Assembly (NCBI RefSeq): GCF_014646295.1
Contig: NZ_BMNE01000004.1
Location: 372,001-436,000 of the forward strand
Source of the DNA: Nocardia rhizosphaerihabitans
Lineage (GTDB): Bacteria; Actinomycetota; Actinomycetes; Mycobacteriales; Mycobacteriaceae
Direction of reading: 5' to 3'
Length of the DNA stretch: 64,000 bases
The notes under the pieces are model-generated. The model saw only the letters and a list, made by a program, of their open reading frames with translations. It made no database searches and was not told the DNA's origin. Within the stretch, counting starts at the first letter, position 1. The number at the start of each line of letters is the position of its first letter. Both the position numbers and the translations under genes were made by a program. Positions 17,484 to 26,369 of this stretch are shown here, piece after piece.

Positions 17484-19751
17484 ATGGTCCGCCGGGAGTT
17501 CCGGGGTCCGCCGGGTGAGCCCGGCATCGAGGTTGAGCTCAGCAACCTCGACAAGGTCCTGTACCCGGCGAGCGGGACGACCAAAGGCGAAGTGATCGCC
17601 TACTATTCGGCGATCGCCGCGGCGATCCTGCCCCACATCGCCGGTCGGCCGGTCACCAGGAAACGGTGGCCCAACGGGGTCGACACCGGCGATTTCTTCG
17701 AGAAGAACCTGCCCGAGCACGCGCCCGCGTGGATCCAGCGCCGCGCGATCGAGCATTCCAGCCGCAAGGTGGTCTATCCGCTGATCGATTCCGAGGCGGG
17801 CATGGCCTGGCTCGGCCAGCAGGCGGCGCTGGAAGTCCATGTGCCGCAATGGCGATTCGACGGCGATCAGCGCGGCCCCGCGACCAGGATCGTCTTCGAT
17901 CTCGACCCGGGCCCCGGCGCGGGACTGGCCGAATGCGCGCGGGTCGCGCTGGCCGTGCGCGACATGGTCGCGGGCATCGGCATGCAGGCCTTCCCGGTGA
18001 CCAGCGGCAGCAAGGGCATTCACGTCTACGTGCCGCTGGACCGGACGGTGAGCTCGCGCGGCGCGTCCACCGTCGCCAAGCAGGTGGCCGCCAATCTCGA
18101 ACAGCTGCACCCGGATCTCGTGACGGCGACGATGGCGAAGTCGGCCCGCGCGGGCAAGGTTTTCCTGGACTGGAGCCAGAACAACGCGGCCAAGACCACC
18201 ATCGCCCCGTACTCCCTGCGCGGCCGCACCGAGCCCAATGGCGCGGCACCGCGCAGCTGGTCTGAGATCGAGGACGCGAAATCGTTGCGCCAGTTGCGTT
18301 TCGACGAGGTCCTGGCCCGCTGGCAGGCCGACGGCGACCTGCTCGCCGAACTGGATCCGCCGCTGCCGACCGGTCCCGACGCACTGACCAAGTACCGCAG
18401 CATGCGCGATCCTGAGCGCACCCCCGAACCGGTGCCTGCCACCACTCCCGAACCAGGCCCCGGTGACCGCTTCGTCGTCCAGGAACACCACGCCCGCCGG
18501 CTGCACTGGGACGTGCGGCTCGAACGCGACGGTGTCCTGGCCTCATGGGCGGTGCCCAAGGGGCCGCCGACCGAGCCGAAGCACAATCGCCTGGCCGTGC
18601 GCACCGAGGACCATCCGCTCGAATACCTGCACTTCCACGGCACCATCCCGAAGGGCGAGTACGGCGCCGGCGAGATGACGATCTGGGACTCGGGCACCTA
18701 CGTCACCGAGAAATGGCGCGACGACGAGGTGATCGTCGAACTCGACGGCGAACGCCTGCACGGCCGCTACGCGTTCATCCAGACCAACGGCGACCAGTGG
18801 CTGATGCACTACATGCGCGACCAGGTCCGGCGGGAACCGGTGGTGGACAGCGGCTCCCGCGATCTCCCGCGTGGGCTCTCGCCGATGCTCGCCACCGCCG
18901 GTGCGGTGGAATCACTCACAGCGGGGGAGTGGGCCTTCGAAACCAAGTGGGACGGATTTCGGGTGATAGTCGAGATCGACGACGGTACCGTCACCGTCCG
19001 CAGCCGGGCGGGCAACACCGTGACCACCCGATACCCTCGCCTGGCCGCGCTCGGCACCGAACTGGCCGGACACCGGGTGGTGCTCGACGGCGAGGCGGTG
19101 GTCCTCGATGCGAAAGGCCTCTCGGATATCTCTGCGCTGCAAGCGGATTCGGCGCGGGCGGTGTTCGTGGCCTTCGACGTGCTCTATCTCGACGGCACCT
19201 CCCTGCTGCGCAAGAAGTACAGCGACCGGCGCGCGGTCCTCGAGGCACTCGGCAGGCTGGCGCCGTCGATGAATGTCTCGGAACTGCTGGACGGTTCGGG
19301 CGCCGAGGCCATGAGGGCCAGCAGCGAACAGGGGCAGGAGGGGGTCGTCGCCAAGCGGGTCGACTCGGTGTATCAACCCGGCAAGCGCAGCCAGACCTGG
19401 CTCAAGCAGCGCAACTGGCGCTCGCGGGAGGTTGTGGTCGGCGGGTGGCGGCGCAGCGACAAGCGGGAGTTCAAATCACTGCTGCTCGGGATACCGCACG
19501 AGAACGGCCTCGTCTATGTCGGCCGCGTCGGCACCGGGTTCGACACCGAGCAGGCGCGGCGCATCGCGGCCGAGCTGCACCGGCTGCACCGCGAGAGTTC
19601 GCCGTTCGTCAACGAGATGACCGCCGACGAGCGCCGCGACGCCCAGTGGGTAACCCCGAAACTCACCGGCACCGTGCGCTTCCAGGCCTGGACCGACACC
19701 GGGCGGCTGTGGCATCCCGTGTGGGACGGTGTGACGCGGTCGCGCGGTTGA
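17484..19751 (+). CDS. ligD: multifunctional non-homologous end-joining DNA ligase LigD
   Basis: A 755-residue protein with the mycobacterial order POL-PE-LIG. The polymerase/primase domain (~10-290) has Asp139 and Asp141 in FDLDPG and KTTIAPYSLRGR. The phosphoesterase domain (~328-450) has FVVQEHHARRLHWDVRLE and HTEDHPLEY-like sequence. The ATP-dependent ligase domain (~465-755) has Lys488 in TKWDGFR as the adenylation site, LDGEAVVL, EGVVAKR and WLKQR. It repairs double-strand breaks with Ku. Length matches M. tuberculosis LigD (759). No ku gene is in the window. Confidence 0.96.
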   Translation: MVRREFRGPPGEPGIEVELSNLDKVLYPASGTTKGEVIAYYSAIAAAILPHIAGRPVTRKRWPNGVDTGDFFEKNLPEHAPAWIQRRAIEHSSRKVVYPLIDSEAGMAWLGQQAALEVHVPQWRFDGDQRGPATRIVFDLDPGPGAGLAECARVALAVRDMVAGIGMQAFPVTSGSKGIHVYVPLDRTVSSRGASTVAKQVAANLEQLHPDLVTATMAKSARAGKVFLDWSQNNAAKTTIAPYSLRGRTEPNGAAPRSWSEIEDAKSLRQLRFDEVLARWQADGDLLAELDPPLPTGPDALTKYRSMRDPERTPEPVPATTPEPGPGDRFVVQEHHARRLHWDVRLERDGVLASWAVPKGPPTEPKHNRLAVRTEDHPLEYLHFHGTIPKGEYGAGEMTIWDSGTYVTEKWRDDEVIVELDGERLHGRYAFIQTNGDQWLMHYMRDQVRREPVVDSGSRDLPRGLSPMLATAGAVESLTAGEWAFETKWDGFRVIVEIDDGTVTVRSRAGNTVTTRYPRLAALGTELAGHRVVLDGEAVVLDAKGLSDISALQADSARAVFVAFDVLYLDGTSLLRKKYSDRRAVLEALGRLAPSMNVSELLDGSGAEAMRASSEQGQEGVVAKRVDSVYQPGKRSQTWLKQRNWRSREVVVGGWRRSDKREFKSLLLGIPHENGLVYVGRVGTGFDTEQARRIAAELHRLHRESSPFVNEMTADERRDAQWVTPKLTGTVRFQAWTDTGRLWHPVWDGVTRSRG

Positions 19752-19849
19752 AGCCGTCGACGTGAAAGCTGTGGTGTTGCTAGGGTGATCGCGTTGTGGA
19801 GCGCTGGTGCGCTCGAGACTCGAGTTCGACAATCAGCGAGGAGTGCACG

Positions 19850-20029
19850 GTGGATTTCAAGAACCTGGCGGGTAAGGCGATGGACCTGGCTGCCCAGCAC
19901 GCGGACAAGGTCGACGGCGTCATCGAGAAGGCCGGTGACGTCGTCGATGCGAAGACCGGCGGCAAGTTCGCCGGCCAGGTCGACTCCGCCCAGGAAGCCG
20001 CCAAGAACGCCATCCGCGATCAGGCGTGA
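19850..20029 (+). CDS. MT0933-like antitoxin-family small protein
   Basis: A 59-residue protein that exactly fits the Rv0909 family length: MDFKNLAGKAMDLAAQHADK, VDGVIEKAGDVVDAKTGGKF, AGQVDSAQEAAKNAIRDQ. It is a shorter paralogue of the product encoded at 17091-17432 without the proline-rich tail. The GTG at 19850 follows CGAGGAG at a good distance. No toxin partner is adjacent: the neighbours are ligD and a convergent isochorismatase-fold gene. Confidence 0.75.
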   Translation: MDFKNLAGKAMDLAAQHADKVDGVIEKAGDVVDAKTGGKFAGQVDSAQEAAKNAIRDQA

Positions 20030-20035
20030 GTTGTC

Positions 20036-20065
20036 CCGGCGGGCCGGCCGCCACCGGCCCGCCGG
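20036..20065. terminator. perfect GC-rich hairpin between convergent genes
   Basis: CCGGCGGGCCGG pairs perfectly with CCGGCCCGCCGG around a 6-base loop. There is no T tract, as is common for actinobacterial terminators. It lies 6 bases past the antitoxin stop and could end both convergent transcripts. Confidence 0.6.
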
Positions 20066-20093
20066 AACAGCGCGCTGAAAGTTTGCCGCGCGG

Positions 20094-20735
20094 TCAGTTC
20101 CCGGCCATCAGACCGGTGATCGTCGCGACATCGGTGACCAGCGCGTTGCCCTGGAACGTGAACTCGTCGTAGGCCCGCGCCATCGCCTCCTTGTCGCGAC
20201 CGCCGCAGGCATCACCGATCACCACGGGCACGAAACCCAGATCGGTCGAATGCGCCACGGTCGGGACGATTCCGATCTCCAGGGCCACCCCCGCGATGGC
20301 GTAGGCGCCGATCTTCAGATCGCGCAGCAGCGCGGCCAGCGGGGTGCCCTCGAAGGCCGACATCGTCATCTTGTCCAGGACCAGCTCGTCCTCGCGCGGC
20401 ACCAGTTCCGGCACCAGCTCGAAGGCCGGGGTATCACGCTGGAGGATGAACTGCACGTCGTCGATGGATTCCGCGTGCTGCCAGCCCATCAGCAGGCGCA
20501 TCGCGTACACGCCGGAGAGGCGGCGCGGCGGGAAGAAGTGCCGCAGGAAGATCACCGGATAGCCCGCACTGCGGGCCGCTTCGACCACGCGCACCACCCG
20601 TTCGACGACCTCCTGGCCGTCGGGCAGCTGGCCGAGCACGCCGACCTGCATGTCGTAGACGATCAGCGCCATCCGGTCGGGCGCGCACAGATCGCCGAGG
20701 TCGTCGGGAATGTCGAGTCCGTTGCCTTGTCGCAC
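20094..20735 (-). CDS. isochorismatase-fold protein lacking the nucleophile cysteine
   Basis: A 213-residue cysteine-hydrolase-fold protein. Asp28 (IVYDMQVGVL) and Lys122 (VLDKMTMSAF) of the usual Asp-Lys-Cys triad are present. The cysteine position in the GVxxExC motif is Gly155 (IAGVALEIGIVPT), so classical hydrolase chemistry is unlikely. PVVIGDACGG follows with a cysteine at 177 that is in the wrong place. A non-hydrolytic or metal-assisted function is possible. The start is a GTG at 20735. Confidence 0.75.
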   Translation of the reverse strand: MRQGNGLDIPDDLGDLCAPDRMALIVYDMQVGVLGQLPDGQEVVERVVRVVEAARSAGYPVIFLRHFFPPRRLSGVYAMRLLMGWQHAESIDDVQFILQRDTPAFELVPELVPREDELVLDKMTMSAFEGTPLAALLRDLKIGAYAIAGVALEIGIVPTVAHSTDLGFVPVVIGDACGGRDKEAMARAYDEFTFQGNALVTDVATITGLMAGN

Positions 20736-20784
20736 CGAAGCCAGTGTAGGCGTCGATGCGACGGCAATCAGGTTGTCTCGCAGA

Positions 20785-21417
20785 CTATTTCTGCGCCCAC
20801 TGGGTGGTGCCGGGCGGGGCCATCAAGGTGTTGATCAGGTCCATGCCCGCCACCACCAGGGTGGGTCCACCCACGACGATGGTGCCGATGATGCCGCCGA
20901 CGGAGGCACCGGTGATCAGGCCGGGAAGCGCGCCGATGCCGCCTGCCGCCGCGCCGACGACGAGGCCGATGACCGCGCCGATCGCCATGCCGACGAAACT
21001 GCCGATCGCGGTGGCGAGACCGAAGGTCGACGCGAAATTGGCCTGTGCCGCGTAGTTTTCCGCGGGCGAGGCGACGGGCGTCAGGTTGGGCTTGGCCGCG
21101 GCGACGTCCTTGACGGCGGTCAGCTCGAGCACCCGGTTGTCCTCGCGAACCGTGTGCGGCAGCGGGTATTCCAGGCTGCCGTCACGCACCGAGAGCGGCA
21201 GCGAGACCAGGGTCGCACCCGCCTCGTCGCGAATGTCGACGGTGCCGCCGTTGATGGCGAAGGTGCCGTGGGTGAGGGTGGTGACGACTGTGTTGCCGAT
21301 GAGTTCGGTGCGGTACTCGACGTCCGGCGTAACCGGATCGGCGCTTGCCACGCCCGTGCCAACCAGCGCTACCGCCAGTGCCGGAATGGCCGCGGCGGCG
21401 ATCTTGCGGATGATCAT
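20785..21417 (-). CDS. exported protein of unknown function, paralogue of the one at 272-928
   Basis: A 210-residue protein with a Sec signal peptide (MIIRKIAAAAIPALAVALVG, cleavage after ASA near residue 26). A beta-rich domain with VEYRTELIGNTVVTTLTHGTF follows, and a glycine/alanine-rich hydrophobic C-terminal third (FVGMAIGAVIGLVVGAAAGG). ATG 21417 is preferred because GATGGGA lies nine bases upstream; ATGs at 21432 and 21441 would add up to eight residues. Layout matches the exported protein at the left end of the window. Confidence 0.72.
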   Translation of the reverse strand: MIIRKIAAAAIPALAVALVGTGVASADPVTPDVEYRTELIGNTVVTTLTHGTFAINGGTVDIRDEAGATLVSLPLSVRDGSLEYPLPHTVREDNRVLELTAVKDVAAAKPNLTPVASPAENYAAQANFASTFGLATAIGSFVGMAIGAVIGLVVGAAAGGIGALPGLITGASVGGIIGTIVVGGPTLVVAGMDLINTLMAPPGTTQWAQK

Positions 21418-21632
21418 GTGAACGATTCCCATCTGGTTCATCAGGTGACGTACCCAAACGAAAGGCGCCGAGATCGTGGCTCCCCCGAGAAGCTAGCGAC
21501 GGCGCGTGAAGCGGTTGTCCAGCTCGATTTCGACTTGAACGATAGCCTGCTCGCCGGTTGCGGAACAGTGAATTTCAATTTTAAACCTAAGAATTTCCAT
21601 CCGTATTCGCTATGCCGAACCGTGAGCCGCGA

Positions 21633-22310
21633 CTACCGGATGATGTTGATCGCGCGCGCGATGATCATGCCGCCGATGACCAAGGAAGTGATGGATTGCA
21701 CCATCATCATCATCTTGCACCAGCGCGACAGCGGCAGGACGTCGGCCGGAGCGAACGACGCCGCGTTGGTAAAGGCCAGGTACAGGTAGTCGAGATATTC
21801 CGGACGCCAGTCCTTGCCGCCGAGCTCGGGGTCCTGCATCTGCGGAAAGATGAAGTCCGGTACAGGTTCCCGGCCGGTGGCGCGCGCGGCCGGACCGCCG
21901 CGGTCGAATTCCCAGTACCAGAGCGAGAAGGCGATGACATTGGTCGTCCAGATCAGCACCCCGCTACCGAGCAGCGTCCCGGCGCCCTGGTCGGACTGAC
22001 CCGTGAAGATGGCCTGCAACAGCAGCAGCGCCGACACCGCCGAGGCGATGCTGATCAACCCGGCCAGCAGCAGACTCAGGCCGCGGATCCACGGTTCCTC
22101 GCGGTCCATCCGGCTCGGGTTGGCGATGATCAGCACCAGCAGCACGGCCAGTTCCAGGATCGGCAGCAGCCAGCCGGGCGAGGGCAGTAACTCGCTGGGC
22201 AGCAGCACCTGGACCACCACGATCCCCAGGATCGCGGCGGTGGCGGACAGCCGGGATTCGCCCTCGGAAGGCCGTTGCCAGGCGGGTACCGCGCGTTCGC
22301 TGTCGGTCAC
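21633..22310 (-). CDS. four-TM membrane protein with a channel-like C-terminus
   Basis: A 225-residue membrane protein with hydrophobic segments near 23-40, 44-60, 79-105 and 110-130, and a final pair around the segment YLYLAFTNAASFAPADVLPLSR ending in VIGGMIIARAINII. That last region resembles ion-channel or DUF1345-type pore layouts (aromatic helix, small-residue loop, Ser/Arg, final TM) but lacks a TVGYG filter. The GTG at 22310 was chosen; a GTG at 22337 is also in frame. Function unknown. Confidence 0.65.
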   Translation of the reverse strand: MTDSERAVPAWQRPSEGESRLSATAAILGIVVVQVLLPSELLPSPGWLLPILELAVLLVLIIANPSRMDREEPWIRGLSLLLAGLISIASAVSALLLLQAIFTGQSDQGAGTLLGSGVLIWTTNVIAFSLWYWEFDRGGPAARATGREPVPDFIFPQMQDPELGGKDWRPEYLDYLYLAFTNAASFAPADVLPLSRWCKMMMMVQSITSLVIGGMIIARAINIIR

Positions 22311-22365
22311 GCCAGCCAGTATCGCCCGCTCACACACCGGCGCGGGGGAGGCCGCGCGCCGGAGT

Positions 22366-23106
22366 TCAGAGCACGGCGTTCAGCGCGATCGCGCCGGCGC
22401 ACACCGCGACAACGACACCGAGCGCGATCGCGTCGCGCCTGGTCGGCGAGCTGGGATGCGCGGTGAGCATGCCGGTGCCGCCGCGCGCGGTGATCGCCTC
22501 GCCGAGTTCGCCCGCGCGCCTGGTCGATACGGCCATGCACGCGGTGAGGATGTCGATGAGCGGATTGTTGTCGGCGGCGCGGTGCAGCAGGTTGTCCTTG
22601 GGCCGCAGTTTGCGCGCCGCGCGCAGCACGCGGATCTCGTCGAGCAGCAGCGGCAGCCCGCGCAGGGTCAGCGCGACGACCACCGCCCACTCGTCCACCG
22701 GCAGGCGCAGCTTGCGCAGCGGCGCACCAAGTTTCGCCAGCGCGGGCGCCACCTCGCCCATCGGCGTCGTGTACGCGATCAGGAACGAGGCGCCGACCAG
22801 CACGAAGCCGAACACCAGCACCTGGGTGTACACGAGCACCGCCTTCATCCCGGTCGGCGCGTTGATCAGACCGCCGAGCAGCACCAATCCCCAGAACCAC
22901 CACGGCAATCGGGGCAGCGCGCCCAGCGGCAGCCGGGCCAGCACCCAGATCACCACCAGGAACGCCACGATCACCCCGAGCACCGGCCACATCGGCAGGA
23001 ACATCAGCAGCAGGCTGATCAGGAAGGCGGCGATCATCTTGGTGCCTGCCCACAGCCGGTGCACGACACTGTCGACGGGGACCTCACGCAGCAAAACGGT
23101 ACTCAT
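22366..23106 (-). CDS. ecfT: ECF transporter transmembrane subunit EcfT
   Basis: A 246-residue CbiQ/EcfT-family protein: several TM segments in the first ~130 residues, then the coupling region with RAARKLRPKDN and the second Ala-Arg-Gly motif (EAITARGGTG), followed by a last TM. It connects the substrate-binding domain to the ATPases of an ECF importer. Its ATG overlaps the stop of the fused gene upstream (ATGA), so the two are coupled. The gene order resembles M. tuberculosis Rv2326c-Rv2325c. Confidence 0.85.
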   Translation of the reverse strand: MSTVLLREVPVDSVVHRLWAGTKMIAAFLISLLLMFLPMWPVLGVIVAFLVVIWVLARLPLGALPRLPWWFWGLVLLGGLINAPTGMKAVLVYTQVLVFGFVLVGASFLIAYTTPMGEVAPALAKLGAPLRKLRLPVDEWAVVVALTLRGLPLLLDEIRVLRAARKLRPKDNLLHRAADNNPLIDILTACMAVSTRRAGELGEAITARGGTGMLTAHPSSPTRRDAIALGVVVAVCAGAIALNAVL

Positions 23107-25220
23107 CGCACGACCCCGCTTCCCGGTTCGTTGTGCGGCGGATTGTCCAGTCGCCAGACGGTTTCCGGGCGGCCGGGCAGGATCGGCGCCGGATGCGCGC
23201 CGACCTGCCGCCGGGCGCCCGCGGTCTCGACGACGACGCCCGCGTCCAGATGCACCGTGCGGTCGCACACCGCGACCACATCGGCGACATCGTGGGAGAT
23301 GACGATCAAGGTCTGCCCCGAATCCCGCAGCCGGGCAAGCAGTTCCACGATCTCGGCGCGGCCCTGCGGATCGAGGCCTGCCAGCGGTTCGTCGAGGACG
23401 ACCACCTGCGGATGACTCGCCACCATCGCCGCGAGCACCACCCGCTTGGCCTGCCCGCCGCTGAGTTCCTCCACCGAACGGGCGGCGAGACGGCGATCCA
23501 GCCCGACCGCGTCCAGTGCCCGCCCGACCGCGCCGGAGCCGGTGGCGCGCCCGCCCCAGTCGGCGATCTCTTCGCCGACGGTCTGCTTCTGCAACTGCAG
23601 CCGGGAGTGCTGGAAGGCCAGGGCGACCCGGCCGATCTGCTTGTCGACCGGATCGCCGCGCAGCTCGCAGCGTCCCGAGCTCGGCGCGATGAGACCGGCG
23701 ATGATCCAGGCCAGCGTCGACTTGCCCGAGCCGTTGCCGCCGACGATCAACAGGGCCTCGCCCTGGCGCACCGACAGGTCGACGCCGTGCAGGGCGGGCG
23801 CCTCCCACGGTGTGCCGCGATTGTAGGTGTGGCGCACGTCGGCCAGTTCGAGGATGGGCGCGCCCATCGGGCCGCGGCGCTGGTCGCGCGCGGGCCGCGG
23901 CCAGCTGGCGAGGCGGTCGACCATGCGGCCGTCGGCCAGGTGGATCACCCGGTCGGCGGCCACGGCGTCGGCCTCGTGATGGGTCACCAGGACGACCGCG
24001 GTGCCGTGCCTGCGCGGCAGTTCGGCCAGTAGGGCGACGAGGTCGCGGCGGCCGTCGGGATCGATCATCGACGTCGCCTCGTCGGCGATGAGCAGGGCGG
24101 GACGACGGGCCAGCGCGGCGGCGACGGCGAGGCGCTGCTGCTGGCCGCCCGACAGGGTGGCGGTCTCGCGCCTGCCCATGCCGTCGAGGCCGACCTCGGC
24201 CAGCAGCGCGTCGACATCGACCTCGGCGGCCAGCTCCGTCGACAGCCCCCACACGACATCGTCGGCCACCGAGACGCCCAGCGTCTGGCTCTCGGGCCGT
24301 TGCAGCACCAGCGCGGTGCCGCCCAGTTCGCCGAGTCCGGCCGAACCGGGCCTGCTGACCGCGCCCGATGTCGGCGGCCTGCCCGCGAGTACCCGCGTCA
24401 ACGTCGACTTGCCCGAGCCGTTGTGCCCGACCACGGCGACGAACTCGCCCGGATGGATCGTCAGATCGATACCGGAGAGCGCGTCGTCGGTGGCGCCCGC
24501 GTAGCGGTAGCCCGCGCCGTGCAGGGTGACCGGGAGCGGGCCGACCGGGCGATCGTCGTCCGGAGCGTCGAGGCGGTCGCTGCCCGGCAGCCAGGCCAGG
24601 CGGTCCAGCACCGACCCGAGCACATACCAGGACACGATCGTGCTCACCAGCACGCCGAGGGCGACCGAGGCGCCGAGATAGATCCACCACCAGCGCAGCA
24701 CCGCATCGGTGGCCTCGGCGGCGGCCCGGCCCAGCGGTTCGAGTGCCGCCTGCCTGGCGGCCAGGTTCTGGATGCCCTCGGCCGTACTGCGGATCGCGTC
24801 GAAGAACAGTCGCCTGGTGCGTGCGAAGACCAGCAGCATGCCCACCGAGAACAGCCCCCAGCCCACGGCCGCCACGACCGTCAGGGCCAGTACGGCGGGC
24901 AGGCCGCCGCCGCGGCGCTTCACGATGCCGATGATGCCCGCGACGGTGGCGGCGCCGAAGACGCCGAGCGCGGGCATGAGTCCCGCCGCGACGAAGGTGA
25001 CCAGTCCGGCCGCGATGGTGGCGGTGACCAGGGCACGCAGCCGATAGCGGTGGGCCAGCAGACCCAGCGGCACCGCCGCGACCAGTTGCAGGGCCGCGGC
25101 CATCGGAACCAGGGACCCGACGGTGATGAGGCCGACGGTCAGGCCGGCCATGACGGCGCCGGTGGCCAGTTCGATGGGCCGCAGGGGTCCGCGGGGGAGG
25201 TCCGCGGGCTTGTCTCTCAC
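23103..25220 (-). CDS. fused ECF importer: membrane S-like domain plus two ATPase domains
   Basis: A 705-residue protein. Residues ~15-205 form 5-6 TM helices resembling a substrate-binding (S) component. Two complete ABC ATPases follow: Walker A GHNGSGKST (265-273), LSGGQQQR (357-363), then GGNGSGKST (494-502), LSGGQAKR and VVLDEPLAGLDP. The first ATPase has IADEAT in Walker B. The same fusion is known from mycobacteria (Rv2326c, ~697 residues). With EcfT it makes a complete importer for an unknown vitamin or metal; no riboswitch fits in the 46-base upstream gap. Start GTG at 25220. Confidence 0.85.
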   Translation of the reverse strand: MRDKPADLPRGPLRPIELATGAVMAGLTVGLITVGSLVPMAAALQLVAAVPLGLLAHRYRLRALVTATIAAGLVTFVAAGLMPALGVFGAATVAGIIGIVKRRGGGLPAVLALTVVAAVGWGLFSVGMLLVFARTRRLFFDAIRSTAEGIQNLAARQAALEPLGRAAAEATDAVLRWWWIYLGASVALGVLVSTIVSWYVLGSVLDRLAWLPGSDRLDAPDDDRPVGPLPVTLHGAGYRYAGATDDALSGIDLTIHPGEFVAVVGHNGSGKSTLTRVLAGRPPTSGAVSRPGSAGLGELGGTALVLQRPESQTLGVSVADDVVWGLSTELAAEVDVDALLAEVGLDGMGRRETATLSGGQQQRLAVAAALARRPALLIADEATSMIDPDGRRDLVALLAELPRRHGTAVVLVTHHEADAVAADRVIHLADGRMVDRLASWPRPARDQRRGPMGAPILELADVRHTYNRGTPWEAPALHGVDLSVRQGEALLIVGGNGSGKSTLAWIIAGLIAPSSGRCELRGDPVDKQIGRVALAFQHSRLQLQKQTVGEEIADWGGRATGSGAVGRALDAVGLDRRLAARSVEELSGGQAKRVVLAAMVASHPQVVVLDEPLAGLDPQGRAEIVELLARLRDSGQTLIVISHDVADVVAVCDRTVHLDAGVVVETAGARRQVGAHPAPILPGRPETVWRLDNPPHNEPGSGVVR

Positions 25221-25266
25221 CCGACCAGTCTGCCAGGGGTGTATGTGGCCGAGCTGTGACGTTCTG

Positions 25267-26046
25267 TCAGACCGGGGGCTCGGCCAGCCACCCGCCCATC
25301 GCGACGGTGCGGAAATGGGTTGTCAGGGTGTGGGTTTCGTCGATGACGTGCAGCGCGATCGCGGGATCGGGGGCGTAGTCCATGACCTTGTGCGGCAGGG
25401 TCACCTCCCAGGCGCCGCCGAGGACGGAGGCGGTGCTGGGGCAGCAGATCATGGGTTTTCCCGCGAAGACCGTCGCGATGGGGGAGTGGGCGTGGCCGGT
25501 GAGGACGCCGAGAATGCGGGGATCACCCGCGACGACGGCGGCCAGACGGCTCGGCTCGGCCAGGGCGATGACGTCGACGACCGGGCTGGCGACGGGCTTG
25601 GGCGGGTGATGCAGTGCCAGCAGAATCGGGCCTTCGGGCGGCGCGTCGGCCAGGGTCGCGCGCAGCCAGTCGTAGGTCTCCTCGGCCAGCAGGCCGCTGG
25701 GTTCGCCGGGGATGCTGGAGTCGAGCATGATCACGGTGAGTGGTCCGACGCGGTGGACGCTGTTGATCGGAGCGGTCGAGGCGGGTTCGCCCAGGAGATC
25801 GGTGCGGAAAGCGACGCGGTCGTCGTGGTTGCCCGGCAGCAGATAGAGGGGGATGTCGGCCTGCAGGGCCAGGCGGGCTTCGGCGTACTGTTCCGGCTTG
25901 CCGGAATCGGTGATGTCACCGGTCACGAGGATGACGTCGGGCCTGCGGGGCAGGTCGGCCAGATAGGCCATCACTCGTTCCACGCGTTCGGTGTTGCGCG
26001 GGGTGAGGTCGAAGTGGGTATCGCTGAGCTGAGCCGCCAGGATCAT
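25267..26046 (-). CDS. metallophosphoesterase, CpdA/Rv0805-like cyclic nucleotide phosphodiesterase
   Basis: A 259-residue calcineurin-fold phosphodiesterase: LSDTHF (Asp9, His11), VTGDITDSG (Asp44), PGNHDD (Asn73, His74), ALHHPP and the final metal motif GHAHS. These are the class III cyclic-nucleotide phosphodiesterase signatures, as in E. coli CpdA and mycobacterial Rv0805. A class III cyclase is encoded 3.5 kb away at 29547-30539, so both making and breaking of cyclic nucleotides are encoded here. The ATG at 26046 starts directly at the conserved strand; in-frame starts farther upstream add unrelated sequence. Confidence 0.85.
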   Translation of the reverse strand: MILAAQLSDTHFDLTPRNTERVERVMAYLADLPRRPDVILVTGDITDSGKPEQYAEARLALQADIPLYLLPGNHDDRVAFRTDLLGEPASTAPINSVHRVGPLTVIMLDSSIPGEPSGLLAEETYDWLRATLADAPPEGPILLALHHPPKPVASPVVDVIALAEPSRLAAVVAGDPRILGVLTGHAHSPIATVFAGKPMICCPSTASVLGGAWEVTLPHKVMDYAPDPAIALHVIDETHTLTTHFRTVAMGGWLAEPPV

Positions 26047-26369
26047 CGGCAGTCGCTTTCTTCTCTGGGATCGCTCCGTTGCGTCAGAGTGTGCCGGTAT
26101 GACTCCTCGGCACCTCTCAAGGCTAGATGACCTGCGCTTATCCGTCTTCATGAGGCGTGCCACGGACCGAAACCTCATCGGCGGTCTGTGTCATCGATCA
26201 CGCCTGCGCGTTCGCTGTTCCGCTACGCGTACCGAGCTCCTGTAGTACTCGCAGGAAGAGCCGGCGACGCTGGACCGCATTCTGCGCGTCCTCGGCCGAT
26301 CGCCGGAGTGGCAACCGCGCTGAGCGAACCGGGGGTCGCGCCGCGATGCCGTGCGGGTGGCATCGCCGC
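26047..26369. other. divergent intergenic region with a possible gene remnant
   Basis: About 320 bases between the phosphodiesterase and sigma factor. A plus-strand stretch ending at the TGA near 26323 reads EEPATLDRILRVLGRSPEWQPR and looks like the end of a lost gene, but it is interrupted by a TAG just upstream. No clear promoter was identified. Confidence 0.3.

Noticed and set aside
15651..18506. Minus-strand open frame of about 951 codons
   Set aside because: Antisense to echA6, the metallo-hydrolase, the antitoxin and ligD, all of which have strong motifs.
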